A stretch of DNA of 64,000 bases, from NCBI RefSeq assembly GCF_012641475.1, contig NZ_JABAIL010000003.1:498318-562317 (forward strand), written 5' to 3'. The position numbers were made by a program, and so were the translations under genes. The DNA is from Flammeovirga agarivorans (lineage in GTDB: Bacteria; Bacteroidota; Bacteroidia; Cytophagales; Flammeovirgaceae). The notes under the pieces were generated by a model. The model worked only from the letters and a program-made list of their open reading frames with translations, was not told the DNA's origin and searched no databases. Numbering within the stretch: position 1 is the stretch's first letter; each line of letters begins with the position of its first letter. Positions 21,091 to 29,653 of the stretch are shown in pieces.

Positions 21091-21148
21091 AATAAGTCAA
21101 CTTCTATACAGTAATGATATAGCATCATTGGGTAGAAGTTGACTTATT
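21091..21148. terminator. Long hairpin, probable terminator of the acetyltransferase gene
   Basis: Perfect 16-bp outer stem (AATAAGTCAACTTCTA and complement) with an inner stem (ATGAT/ATCAT). It is 58 bases beyond the acetyltransferase stop and upstream of the FGE operon promoter. The T-run is modest, so a regulatory role is also possible. Confidence 0.5.
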
Positions 21149-21206
21149 AAAATACATCACATTGTCTATTTTACATGATATATTGTATAGGCCAGTATTT
21201 TACTAT

Positions 21207-21734
21207 TTATTTCAACGCTGGTTTAATCTCCCATTGATTGACATCTTGTTCAAAATTTAATGAACCCGGAATTGTTTTATACCTTTTTATCAATTTAAAC
21301 CCTACTTTTTTTAAAGTTTTATTGGGGGCAGGGTTTTCTGCATAGGGTTCACAGATAATTGATTTTAATTGAAAGAGCTCAAAAAAGAATGGGAGCGACT
21401 GCTTGACAAGAATTGTCCCTGCACCTTTTTGCCTTACGTCTTCCTCCCAAAGGTGAAGGTGCATATTGGCGCTATTCCCAAAGCTGATATCCGTAATATT
21501 AGAATGCCCGACAGCCTTTCCGTCAATTTCCCAAATTACTGCAAAAGAAGGTTTATCCTTGTATTCAAGGTTTATTTGTTTAGTAAGCATGGTTTTTAAC
21601 TGTTCTTCTGAAGGAAGTTTCTGGATATCGACCCCTAAACTTTGTAAGTATTTATGGTCTGATTTTAACCAATAGTCGATGATATGTTGTATATCATTTG
21701 TATTTATTTCTCTAACGTTATAAGTCGATGCCAT
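21207..21734 (-). CDS. GNAT family N-acetyltransferase
   Basis: 175 aa, the usual GNAT length. The acetyl-CoA pyrophosphate loop is RQKGAG (101-106), following the strand MHLHLWEED, and the C-terminal motif B region has AENPAPNKTLKKVGFKL. The enzyme transfers acetyl from acetyl-CoA to an amine; the substrate is unknown. Some close-looking members act on small molecules or proteins and no neighbour gives a hint. Cytosolic. Monocistronic. Confidence 0.85.
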   Translation of the reverse strand: MASTYNVREINTNDIQHIIDYWLKSDHKYLQSLGVDIQKLPSEEQLKTMLTKQINLEYKDKPSFAVIWEIDGKAVGHSNITDISFGNSANMHLHLWEEDVRQKGAGTILVKQSLPFFFELFQLKSIICEPYAENPAPNKTLKKVGFKLIKRYKTIPGSLNFEQDVNQWEIKPALK

Positions 21735-21897
21735 TAGTATTTTGATTGAAGTGTTTATTAGAATATAAATATATCACTACAGATTTACGCCCCAAACTAA
21801 TACTTGTCAGAATAGGAGTACTCTTATGCTCTGACCTATTTTTTTAACTTATTCTTCTCTCTATTTAATTGGTGATTACGATTTGAAAGATAATTAC

Positions 21898-21930
21898 AAG
21901 AGGATGGCTATTAATCTAGTCATCCTCTTT
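21898..21930. terminator. Hairpin terminator
   Basis: 13-bp stem with one G-T pair (AAGAGGATGGCTA / TAGTCATCCTCTT, 6-nt loop), immediately downstream of the minus-strand gene ending at 21935. Confidence 0.7.
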
Positions 21931-21934
21931 TACT

Positions 21935-22249
21935 TTAATCTTTATGTATAGCATGATGTAATGCATCAGTCAATGCTCCCACTTCTTTTAAGGTAGTGGA
22001 GTTATCATTTAGCGTATTTACAAATGCTACTCTTTCTTCATCTTTCAGAAAATGTTGATTTTCAAGTCGAAAAATGGCGAGAATGACATGTGCCAGAAAG
22101 TCTCTGATAAATGTTGAACTGTCTGCAGTTTCACCATTGGAATAATCTTTTACAGCTAAATCCATGATTACCCAATGAGATGGATTTTCAATATTAATGT
22201 CTGCGATAATCATCGCACCGATCATTCTTGTTTTTTGCTGTTGAGTCAT
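21935..22249 (-). CDS. Hypothetical protein
   Basis: 104 aa, acidic, mostly helical (RDFLAHVILAIFRLENQHFL, LTDALHHAIHKD). No signal peptide or recognised domain. A dyad (TCGAAGT-T-ACTTCGA, 22277-22291) lies just upstream of its start and a terminator just after its stop, which supports a genuine single-gene unit. Function unknown. Confidence 0.6.
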   Translation of the reverse strand: MTQQQKTRMIGAMIIADINIENPSHWVIMDLAVKDYSNGETADSSTFIRDFLAHVILAIFRLENQHFLKDEERVAFVNTLNDNSTTLKEVGALTDALHHAIHKD

Positions 22250-22276
22250 ATCCTTTCAGTTAAGTAATAATTATGC

Positions 22277-22291
22277 TCGAAGTTACTTCGA
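22277..22291. promoter_or_regulatory. Inverted repeat TCGAAGT-T-ACTTCGA
   Basis: Perfect 7-1-7 dyad 28 bases upstream of the minus-strand hypothetical gene; operator-like position. Confidence 0.35.
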
Positions 22292-22492
22292 AGAATTTAT
22301 GGTTAGAATACTTTAAATTACTTAAAAAGGGTAATTGATATCTCTATAATAAATCACAAAAGTGAGTAATGTTATGTATTTTCTTTTCTTTGTTCAACAG
22401 AAATTGAAATGATGAAATAGTTCTTCACTCAGATGCAGAATAAAAAGAATGAAACATCAATATATATCATCTTTTAATCATCAAAAAAACAA

Positions 22493-22500
22493 TACTTTTG
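22493..22500 (+). promoter_or_regulatory. -7 element of the DUF418 gene
   Basis: TACTTTTG matches TAnnTTTG and lies 26 bases before the start codon at 22527. No good -33 element. Confidence 0.4.
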
Positions 22501-22526
22501 TGACCTAACCTAATACAAGCAAATTT

Positions 22527-23726
22527 ATGAGCACTACTTTAACCTCGCCCATCATCAAACAAAAAAAGCAACGTATCGATGTAATTGATGTTATGAGAGG
22601 ATACGCCGTAATGGCCATCATGTTGATCCATAATATCGAACATTTTAATTATTATCATTACCCTGATAAGGCACTAAACCCAACTTGGTTGAATACCCTA
22701 AATGAAGAGGTATTGTATTGGGTTTTTTTCTTATTTGCAGGAAAGACTTATTCCATTTTTGCCATCCTTTTTGGTTTCACTTTCTACTTAATGAATAATA
22801 AACAAAAAGAGATGGGGAAAGATTTTGGCCCAAGGTATCTGTGGAGGCTTCTCTTGTTAGTAGGTTTTGCTCTTTTCAATGCCGCATTTTTCCCAGGAGA
22901 GGTATTAATGTTATATGCATTAACCGGACCTATATTATTTGTAGTTAGGAAATGGAGCAACAAAGCATTATTGATTGCAGCCCTTTTCTTTTTAAGTCAA
23001 CCTTTTGATTTACTACAGTATGTATACAGTCTTATAAATCCAGAATATACGGTATCACAACAACTATTTGTGCCTCTTTGGAAAGAAGCGATGGCAGTGA
23101 TCAAAGAGGGAAACTTCTTTGATACCATGTGTGCTAACCTAACGTTAGGTCAAGGCTTTTCATTACTCTGGGCAATCGAAAACGGTAGGGCCGTACAAAC
23201 TATGGGACTATTTATTTTAGGTTTTTGGTTAGGTAATGTTGGAGCATTTAAAGCGGAAAACTATAATCAATGGAAAAAAGTTTTGGTAGCAGCGGTGCTT
23301 ACAATGATTCCATTATTTTTCATCAAAGAGCATTTTACAGGGTCAGAGGTGAGTGAAGTAATAAAAAGATCATTGGGAGTAGCTTTTGATATGTACTGGA
23401 AAGTGAGTTTCACTTTTATATGGATTTCACTGATTGTGCTTATATACAAAAATAAAACAGTGGTGAAATGGTCTAAACCATTGCAGACCTATGGAAAAAT
23501 GAGTTTAACAAACTATATCACTCAATCTATTTTTGGCGGTATCTTATATTTTGGGTACGGTTTCCATTTAGCAGATACATGTGGAGTGGCTTTTAGCTTA
23601 TTGATAGGTTTTGGCTTCCTTGCCGTTCAGATGTTATTCTGTCATTATTGGCTGAAAAATCACAAGCAAGGGCCATTTGAGAGCCTATGGCATCAACTTA
23701 CATGGAATATCCCTTCAAAAAAATAA
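22527..23726 (+). CDS. DUF418 / YeiB-type polytopic membrane protein
   Basis: 399 aa with about 9-10 hydrophobic segments. The N-terminal RIDVIDVMRGYAVMAIMLIHN and the C-terminal region (LQTYGKMSLTNYITQSIFGG, QMLFCHYWLKNHKQGPFESLWH) are diagnostic of the DUF418 family, which resembles membrane acyltransferases. The activity of the family is not established. Single gene with its own -7 element and terminator. Confidence 0.85.
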   Translation: MSTTLTSPIIKQKKQRIDVIDVMRGYAVMAIMLIHNIEHFNYYHYPDKALNPTWLNTLNEEVLYWVFFLFAGKTYSIFAILFGFTFYLMNNKQKEMGKDFGPRYLWRLLLLVGFALFNAAFFPGEVLMLYALTGPILFVVRKWSNKALLIAALFFLSQPFDLLQYVYSLINPEYTVSQQLFVPLWKEAMAVIKEGNFFDTMCANLTLGQGFSLLWAIENGRAVQTMGLFILGFWLGNVGAFKAENYNQWKKVLVAAVLTMIPLFFIKEHFTGSEVSEVIKRSLGVAFDMYWKVSFTFIWISLIVLIYKNKTVVKWSKPLQTYGKMSLTNYITQSIFGGILYFGYGFHLADTCGVAFSLLIGFGFLAVQMLFCHYWLKNHKQGPFESLWHQLTWNIPSKK

Positions 23727-23733
23727 ATCTCTT

Positions 23734-23772
23734 AAAAAGGGCAGCTTACACTATTGTAAACTGCCCTTTTTA
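23734..23772 (+). terminator. Rho-independent terminator
   Basis: 17-bp stem with one mismatch (AAAAAGGGCAGCTTACA / TGTAAACTGCCCTTTTT) directly after the DUF418 gene. Confidence 0.9.
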
Positions 23773-23950
23773 ATATAGTCGTAAGATTGATCAATTTTGT
23801 ACTAATTAAAATAGTAACAAATGATTATATTTGAATTCTAGTTAAATAAACTTATCCAACACAGTAACCTTTGTCATGTAGAAATGAAATGATCAGACTA
23901 GAAGACTGTGGATTGTGACTACAAATAGAACAAAGTAAACAACTAACATT

Positions 23951-26470
23951 ATGAAAAAATTAGCAGTAACTATTGTTACTCTATCTGCATTGATTTGGGG
24001 ATTTTCATCCTTTCAGGAGGTTTCATCAATAGAACAATTGATTGAAAAGATCAATAATAAACAAAAGAGAGAAGCCAAAGAAACAATCTACATACATACT
24101 GATAAGCCATATTATATGGCAGGTGAAACCATTTGGTTCAAAGCGTATCTCCGAAATTATCAATCTCTTAAGGACAATCAAGTAAGTAAAACGATCTATG
24201 TTGAGCTTTTAGATGAAACGGGAGAAATTGTTGAAAAAGAAATGCTCTATGCTAAAGGACAAAATGTTCATGGTGATTTTAAGTTAAGTACTGAAATGGC
24301 TGCTGGTGAATATAGAATTAGAGCCTATACCAATTGGATGAGAAACTTCGGAAAAGAATACCTTTTTGAAGAAAGAGTAAATGTTTTCCAAATTAATCCA
24401 GACGAAAGACGAAAAGTTACGGATAGTGATGTTGCTGTAGATGAGTCTAATAATCAAATGGCGATGTCTGAAGAACAATATGATCTTCAATTTTTTGCGG
24501 AATCAGGACATTTATTGGCCTCTATTCCTTCAAGAATTGGCTTCAAGTTAGTGAATAGTGCAGGTAAGGGACAACCGTTTTCTGCTACTGTTTTTGCTTC
24601 CGAAAATAAAGAAATCACAAAAATTCAAGGGAATGAAAAAGGTATGGGTAGTTTGTTTATTGCTCCATTTCCTAATGAAAAATATTATGCAGTTCTAGAC
24701 AAAGATTTAGGGAAAGTCAATCCTCAAAAATATTACCTACCGGTAGTAGAATCACAGGGAGTCTCTTTGAAACTATCAACAAGTAATGCGAACAAATGGA
24801 TGGTACAGGTAATTGCTACCGATGATCACCTAAAAGAAGGAATGTATTTGTTAGCGACCCAAAGAGGGAAAGTATTGTATATGTGGAATTGTAAAGGGGA
24901 GAGACCTAGTTTACGTTTCGCTTTTCCAACAGATGGTTTAAATAATGGTGTAGTAAAATTCACTTTATTGGATAAAGACCATCAACCAATATTGGAAAGA
25001 AATGCTTTTAGGTATTTGGAAGAAAAAGTAGCCTTAACTTCTGATAAGGATAAGTATAAAAAAAGAGAAAAGGTAGCACTATCAATTCTACTAAAAGATG
25101 ATCAAGGAAACAATGTAGCGGCAGATGCTTCGATGTCAATTGTTGATGATCATATTGTAGATATGGATAGAAAGAAAAATACTATTCTTTCGGAACTACT
25201 TTTCTCTAAAGAAATCAAAGGGAATATTGAAGACCCAATGTTCTACTTCAACAATTTTGATGTAGCTAAAATTGAAGCATTGGACAACCTGATGTTAACT
25301 CAAGGGTATGAAAAAGTGGTATGGATGGATGACCTAAACGATACGATTCCTCCAGTTTTTATTCCTGAATTTGGTGCGTCTATCTTAGGACAAACCACAA
25401 GCTTATGGAACAAAGACAAAACAAGAATGTCTGAGATTACTATGGCAGCGATTGGCTCTAAACAATTTATAGCCGAAGAAGTGGTTACAGACGAAAATGG
25501 AAAGTTTGCTTTTACCGGTATGGTATTTTTCGACACCACCGAATTTGTTTTCCAAGCTAAGAAATACAATAATAAGAAGAAGAAAACCACAGAAAATAGA
25601 AATGTAGATATTTCTCTGTATGGTATTGATAGCCCGAAAGGCTTCCCAATTATCACGGATGAAAACGAAGATGTAAAACACAATTCATTAGCAGCATTCG
25701 AAAAGGAAATTCTTGAAATTGAGAAAATTAATAGAGCTTTTGATTCTAAAACAATTATTCTTGATGAGATAGAAATTGTAGATGAGAAAATCGAAGATGA
25801 ATTTGATCGAGCAGGGAAATTACATAGCAGTGGCTCGGTGAGATCAAGGTTAGTGATGGATTCTTTAAACTATGCAGCAGGTATGGATGTGTGGTCTTTC
25901 TTACAAACAGATCCTAAAACGGCTCAAGTATTAAGAAGAAATAGCTTTGGTTCCAATACAGGTAGTAGTGTAACGGTGGATGAAGAAGGGAATGTTACTT
26001 CTTTCTCAGGTGAAGAATCAGTACCAGTCATTTTAGACGGTTTTGAAGTAGATATTGATTTCTTAAGATCAATGCAAACTTCTGAACTTAGTTTTATAGA
26101 AGTATTAGATGCATCGGAAGGTAGCTTATATATGAGCAATGCTATTAATGGTGTTATCGCATTATATTCTAGAGATGGTTCAGACCAACCTAATTATGTG
26201 GTGTATGGTATTAACTCTTTCAAGCACCCAGGTTTCTATGTAGGTAAAGAGTTTTACTCTCCAAAATATGATGTACCGAAAGAGGAACACATCAAACCGG
26301 ATCATAGAATTACGCTATTATGGGAGCCTTATGTAACGATTGATTCTACAGGAACTGCTAATATTGAATTCTATACAGATGATAAGTCAACAAGATACCA
26401 TGTTGAAGTAGAAGGAATTGATAGTAATGGAGAACCTTTCTATTCAACCTATCAATTTGATAACAACTAG
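23951..26470 (+). CDS. Large envelope protein with MG2-like and TonB-plug-like regions
   Basis: 839 aa. A signal peptide-like N-terminus (AVTIVTLSALIWGFSSF) is followed at about 45-150 by a macroglobulin MG2-like beta domain (YIHTDKPYYMAGETIWFKAY). The middle is a series of beta domains. Residues about 690-743 resemble a TonB-receptor plug (VPVILDGFEV, FIEVLDASEG, AINGVIALYSRDG), and the tail (GFYVGKEFYSPKYD, WEPYVTIDSTGTANIEFY) is typical of this Bacteroidota family. No beta-barrel follows, so it is not itself a receptor; it may be a periplasmic partner of the outer membrane. Its exact role is unknown. It stands alone between terminators. Confidence 0.75.
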   Translation: MKKLAVTIVTLSALIWGFSSFQEVSSIEQLIEKINNKQKREAKETIYIHTDKPYYMAGETIWFKAYLRNYQSLKDNQVSKTIYVELLDETGEIVEKEMLYAKGQNVHGDFKLSTEMAAGEYRIRAYTNWMRNFGKEYLFEERVNVFQINPDERRKVTDSDVAVDESNNQMAMSEEQYDLQFFAESGHLLASIPSRIGFKLVNSAGKGQPFSATVFASENKEITKIQGNEKGMGSLFIAPFPNEKYYAVLDKDLGKVNPQKYYLPVVESQGVSLKLSTSNANKWMVQVIATDDHLKEGMYLLATQRGKVLYMWNCKGERPSLRFAFPTDGLNNGVVKFTLLDKDHQPILERNAFRYLEEKVALTSDKDKYKKREKVALSILLKDDQGNNVAADASMSIVDDHIVDMDRKKNTILSELLFSKEIKGNIEDPMFYFNNFDVAKIEALDNLMLTQGYEKVVWMDDLNDTIPPVFIPEFGASILGQTTSLWNKDKTRMSEITMAAIGSKQFIAEEVVTDENGKFAFTGMVFFDTTEFVFQAKKYNNKKKKTTENRNVDISLYGIDSPKGFPIITDENEDVKHNSLAAFEKEILEIEKINRAFDSKTIILDEIEIVDEKIEDEFDRAGKLHSSGSVRSRLVMDSLNYAAGMDVWSFLQTDPKTAQVLRRNSFGSNTGSSVTVDEEGNVTSFSGEESVPVILDGFEVDIDFLRSMQTSELSFIEVLDASEGSLYMSNAINGVIALYSRDGSDQPNYVVYGINSFKHPGFYVGKEFYSPKYDVPKEEHIKPDHRITLLWEPYVTIDSTGTANIEFYTDDKSTRYHVEVEGIDSNGEPFYSTYQFDNN

Positions 26471-26490
26471 TTTGAGGTATTAAGATCTCT

Positions 26491-26529
26491 AAAAGTCCCA
26501 ATTGGTGTAATAGCGAATTGGGACTTTTA
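26491..26529 (+). terminator. Rho-independent terminator
   Basis: Perfect 13-bp stem AAAAGTCCCAATT / AATTGGGACTTTT with 12-nt loop, 21 bases after the preceding stop. Confidence 0.85.
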
Positions 26530-26835
26530 TTTCCTACATACATTACGTTAGCCAATACAAACAAAATGAATAGGTCACTTTCTGACATATTGATTAAAAA
26601 AATATCACTATTTCGACTATCAAGGTACTGTACGAGGTGTGTTAAAAGTAATGGAATGTATTCATTATTAACACTAAACGTTAATAAAAATATAACAAAG
26701 TATACGTTATTGGTTTTTATTATTAAAAGAAGGGTAAAAGGTGTTAAGTATACATTATATTTGACTGATATGATTACTTAATTGTTCTATATTAGGTCCG
26801 TTACTACTTTATAAAAACCAACTTATCAGCTATAT
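26530..26835. other. Intergenic stretch
   Basis: About 300 very AT-rich bases. A chance frame crosses it (26518-26781) but overlaps the terminator and has no protein-like features. Nothing else recognised. Confidence 0.5.
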
Positions 26836-26949
26836 ATGGAAAACAAAGAGAAAGTCGCATTAAATCTCAAATCAATTATCGAGACATTATACTTAGGTGG
26901 AATTATTTCTATCGTAGTATTAGGAGTTAATGCATTATTTAATCTGTAG
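26836..26949 (+). CDS. Predicted 37-residue single-span membrane microprotein
   Basis: Starts at ATG 26836 with a charged N-terminus (MENKEKVALNLK) followed by one hydrophobic segment (LYLGGIISIVVLGVNALF) and stops at once. The hydrophilic cap plus membrane helix is the normal plan of a small accessory membrane subunit. It converges on the Rnf operon and ends 33 bases before that operon's terminator. No promoter recognised; expression unproven. Confidence 0.45.
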   Translation: MENKEKVALNLKSIIETLYLGGIISIVVLGVNALFNL

Positions 26950-26974
26950 GTAATTTTAAGGAATTAAAGACAAG

Positions 26975-27011
26975 AAAAAGTAAAGCCTCCGACGTAAAAC
27001 ATCGGAGGCTT
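26975..27011 (-). terminator. Terminator of the PFOR-Rnf operon
   Basis: Stem AAGCCTCCGA / TCGGAGGCTT (26983-26992, 27002-27011), followed on the minus strand by a T-rich run; 24 bases past the rnfB stop. Confidence 0.85.
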
Positions 27012-27034
27012 ACACACTTACATATTGTAGGGTA

Positions 27035-27901
27035 TTAAGAGAAAGCAATTTTCTTTTTTTCTTTACGAATAATTCTTTTGCTTTCCTTTCCTTTGATGAT
27101 CCCGTGGTCATCATCGAGCCAGACAATCGCACCCGTAGGACAACGTTGTATAGGTTTTCTTGTAGTATGATTTTTATTATAATCGATCTCAGGTAAATTG
27201 TTGTTCATGGTGATCAATCCATTTTCAGCATCCATCACACATTTTCCACAAGCCGTACAACCTACCTGACATTCCTCTAGAATTTCATCACCTTTCTGAG
27301 TGTTTTTGCAAGCCACCCATAGCCTATGATTTAATGGTTCTATGGAAATTAATCCTTTAGGGCAAGCTTCTACACAATCTCCACAAGCCGTACATTTATC
27401 TGTATCAACTTCTGGAATATGATGTTTATTCAATTGTATAGCATCAAAATCACAAGCAGACACACAGTCTCCATGACCTAAACATCCCCAATTACAACCT
27501 TTTTCTCCTCCTGAAATTAAGGAGGATGCACTACAACTTTTTTCACCATAATAGTTCACTCTATTGATGGCGACGTTTGCACCACCCTGACAAGCTATTC
27601 TGGCAACTTGTTTATCTTCACTTACTAAATCAACGCCCAAAAATTCGGCAATAGCTTGTATGCCATCTTCAGAATTGACTGTACATTTCCCTGGGGCTAC
27701 CTCTCCTTTAACAACAGCTTCTGCAAAATTTCTGCATCCAGGTAATCCACAAGCTCCACAATTTGCTTTTGGCAATAAATCATCGACAATATCTATTCGG
27801 GGATCTTCAAAAACATACAATTTCTTATTGGCAATAATTAGCATAACCGCCAATAGAAAAGTGAGTCCTCCTAATGTTATTAATGCAGTAACTATAGACA
27901 T
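27035..27901 (-). CDS. rnfB: Ion-translocating oxidoreductase complex subunit RnfB
   Basis: 288 aa. An N-terminal membrane helix (about 5-24) anchors a cytosolic iron-sulfur protein. The [Fe-S] domain typical of RnfB is CGACGLPGC..C (Cys48, 51, 56, 73). Further clusters: CNWGCLGHGDCVSAC (136-150), CTACGDCVEACP (170-181), and CQVGCTACGKC (211-221) with Cys254. RnfB is the entry point for electrons from reduced ferredoxin. It is the last gene of the operon, 61 bases after the FNR-type reductase, whereas RnfB more often sits beside RnfC. The terminator follows directly. Confidence 0.95.
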   Translation of the reverse strand: MSIVTALITLGGLTFLLAVMLIIANKKLYVFEDPRIDIVDDLLPKANCGACGLPGCRNFAEAVVKGEVAPGKCTVNSEDGIQAIAEFLGVDLVSEDKQVARIACQGGANVAINRVNYYGEKSCSASSLISGGEKGCNWGCLGHGDCVSACDFDAIQLNKHHIPEVDTDKCTACGDCVEACPKGLISIEPLNHRLWVACKNTQKGDEILEECQVGCTACGKCVMDAENGLITMNNNLPEIDYNKNHTTRKPIQRCPTGAIVWLDDDHGIIKGKESKRIIRKEKKKIAFS

Positions 27902-27962
27902 GGTTTTCTCTTTTTTTATTGAAGTAGTTGCAGGACTATCACTACAACTACTTCTTTATGAT

Positions 27963-28820
27963 TTAATAAATCACTTCTCCCCATTTACCGCCTGCAATTA
28001 GTTCTGCTTTACGGTTGTTCCATCTTTTCTCAGATCCAAGAATGTTTGAGAAGGCTTGGTCTAGTTTTTCCAACACATCTTTGTAGCCTGCTACATAAAT
28101 ATGTGTGTTGTTTTGGTTGAGCATTTGTTTTAATTCATATGATTTTCCTTCAAGGACCGCATCTAGATTGATAGGGTCGGACCAACGAGGTCGAGGACTA
28201 ACAGCTTGAAGTGCCTCAAAGGTATCTTCATCATAATAATTCGTAAGATCATTATTTTTATGATTCATATACAGCATATCCAATCCGCTTCTTGCCCCAT
28301 AGAAGAGTCTTACTTTCCCTTTCCAGTCATCAATCTCATTGTAAATATGTTTGATAAAAGCTCTGAAAGGAGCAATACCAGTTCCCATTCCAATAAGAAT
28401 GAGGTTGGCATCATGGTCTTCAGGTACATTGAAGGCTAGATTAAATGGCCCTGTGATGGTAATTTCATCTCCAGATACTCTATTGCATAAATAGTTAGAA
28501 CAGATACCGTTGAAAATCTCACCACTTACATCATCTACGTATTTACAACGTTTGACTAATAGTTTTATACGTGTTTTACCTTCTACGACTTCTGGTATAT
28601 CAGCAACACTGTATAATCTATGGTGGTAGTTATTCCCAAAGTCGCCATTGGCATGAACCAATACACCGAAACTTTGGTTGACTTCACATATAAATTCAGG
28701 ATCTTGAACTTCAAGCAGCAATTCTCTTACTTCTTCAGAATCTGAAGGAGTAAGGTGATCGGAATGTAATACAACCGCCTTATAGCGGATTTCTGTTGGG
28801 TATTCTTTAAGGTGTGTCAT
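27963..28820 (-). CDS. Ferredoxin-NADP reductase-type FAD oxidoreductase inside the Rnf operon
   Basis: 285 aa from ATG 28820 (MTHLKEYPTE); an upstream ATG at 28847 would add nine residues that read less like a native start. The FAD-binding motif is RLYSVAD and the NAD(P)-binding nucleotide motif is GMGTGIAPFRAF, with IYVAGYKDVLEKLD near the C-terminus, as in plant-type FNR. It should exchange electrons between ferredoxin or flavodoxin and NADP(H) or NAD(H). Its place between the Rnf genes suggests that it draws on the same ferredoxin pool, linking the pyruvate enzyme to NADPH while Rnf makes NADH. Confidence 0.85.
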   Translation of the reverse strand: MTHLKEYPTEIRYKAVVLHSDHLTPSDSEEVRELLLEVQDPEFICEVNQSFGVLVHANGDFGNNYHHRLYSVADIPEVVEGKTRIKLLVKRCKYVDDVSGEIFNGICSNYLCNRVSGDEITITGPFNLAFNVPEDHDANLILIGMGTGIAPFRAFIKHIYNEIDDWKGKVRLFYGARSGLDMLYMNHKNNDLTNYYDEDTFEALQAVSPRPRWSDPINLDAVLEGKSYELKQMLNQNNTHIYVAGYKDVLEKLDQAFSNILGSEKRWNNRKAELIAGGKWGEVIY

Positions 28821-28862
28821 AATTTTTATTGGTAATAGAGTGATCAATAAAGTGGTATTCGA

Positions 28863-29048
28863 TTAATTACTCAGTTTTCTTTTTTTACATACTACGCCAC
28901 ATTTACAGCCTCCACATTTTGAACGGGAAGCTAGTGCATCATCACTTTTTACATGCTCTTTGAACAATGAAGTCCACAAGTGCTGTATGATCATCCACCC
29001 TGTAAACAGTGCGATAACGAATAATATGTTGATGAAATGTGACATCAT
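28863..29048 (-). CDS. NqrM-like small Cys-rich membrane protein in the Rnf operon
   Basis: 61 aa: one membrane helix (about 5-28) followed by a short basic tail with the motif KCGGCKCGVVCKKRK (Cys45, Cys48, Cys50, Cys54). This plan, helix then CGG and further cysteines then a basic end, resembles NqrM (DUF539), the factor needed for iron insertion into the NqrD/NqrE centre of Na+-NQR. RnfA and RnfE are homologous to NqrE and NqrD, and rnfA is the gene immediately upstream (23-base gap). It is therefore inferred to be a maturation factor for the RnfA/RnfE metal centre. It could instead be an uncharacterised structural subunit. Confidence 0.6.
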   Translation of the reverse strand: MMSHFINILFVIALFTGWMIIQHLWTSLFKEHVKSDDALASRSKCGGCKCGVVCKKRKLSN

Positions 29049-29071
29049 TTTAAATGCTTATTTTCAAAGTA

Positions 29072-29653
29072 TCAGCTACCAATTCCTGAAAATCCCATAA
29101 ATGATAAGGAGAGTATACCTGCAATTAGTAATGTAATCGCAGTTCCTTTTACAATTTTTGGTGTATCAGCAAATTCAAGCTGTTCTCTTAGACCTGCCAT
29201 GAGTAACAAAGCAATGGTGAATCCTGCCCCGGCACCCAAGGCATAGACAAAACCTTCAAATAGGTTATATCCTTTTGCCGTTTGGAAAAGTACTAGTCCT
29301 AAAATTGCACAGTTGGTTGTGATGAGTGGAAGGAAGATACCCAAAGCATTAAATAATGCGGGACTCATCTTTTTCACAAACATCTCTACCAATTGTACGG
29401 TAGAGGCGATCACAACAATGTAACTGATTAATTGTAGGTAGGGAGCATCCATCCAATTCAACAGGCTATTGATCCCAAAGGCACAGATTGAACTGATAAT
29501 CATTACAAACGTTACTGCAGCTCCCATTTTAGAAGCGGTAGAAACTTTTCCTGAAACTCCTAAGAAGGGGCAGATACCTAAGAAATATGCCAAAACAAAA
29601 TTGTTAATCAGGCATGCATTAATGAAGATGTTCCAATATGATGCTGTATTCAT
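29072..29653 (-). CDS. rnfA: Rnf complex subunit RnfA
   Basis: 193 aa, six membrane helices. Family motifs: NNFVLAYFLGICPFLGVSG near the N-terminus, with the conserved Cys that contributes to the membrane [2Fe-2S] site, and LITTNCAILGLVLF at mid-length with the second Cys. GLREQLE and the C-terminal LSFMGFSG are also typical. With RnfE it forms the inverted pair that carries electrons across the membrane. Its start overlaps the rnfE stop by four bases (ATGA), indicating translational coupling. Confidence 0.95.
   Translation of the reverse strand: MNTASYWNIFINACLINNFVLAYFLGICPFLGVSGKVSTASKMGAAVTFVMIISSICAFGINSLLNWMDAPYLQLISYIVVIASTVQLVEMFVKKMSPALFNALGIFLPLITTNCAILGLVLFQTAKGYNLFEGFVYALGAGAGFTIALLLMAGLREQLEFADTPKIVKGTAITLLIAGILSLSFMGFSGIGS

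Noticed and set aside
20943-21128. Minus-strand frame of 61 codons upstream of the FGE operon
   Set aside because: It runs through a long hairpin and the operon promoter, and its residues (many Phe, Tyr, His in no pattern) do not look protein-like.
26518-26781. Plus-strand frame of 87 codons
   Set aside because: It begins inside a terminator hairpin, lacks domain or signal features and has the composition of non-coding AT-rich DNA.
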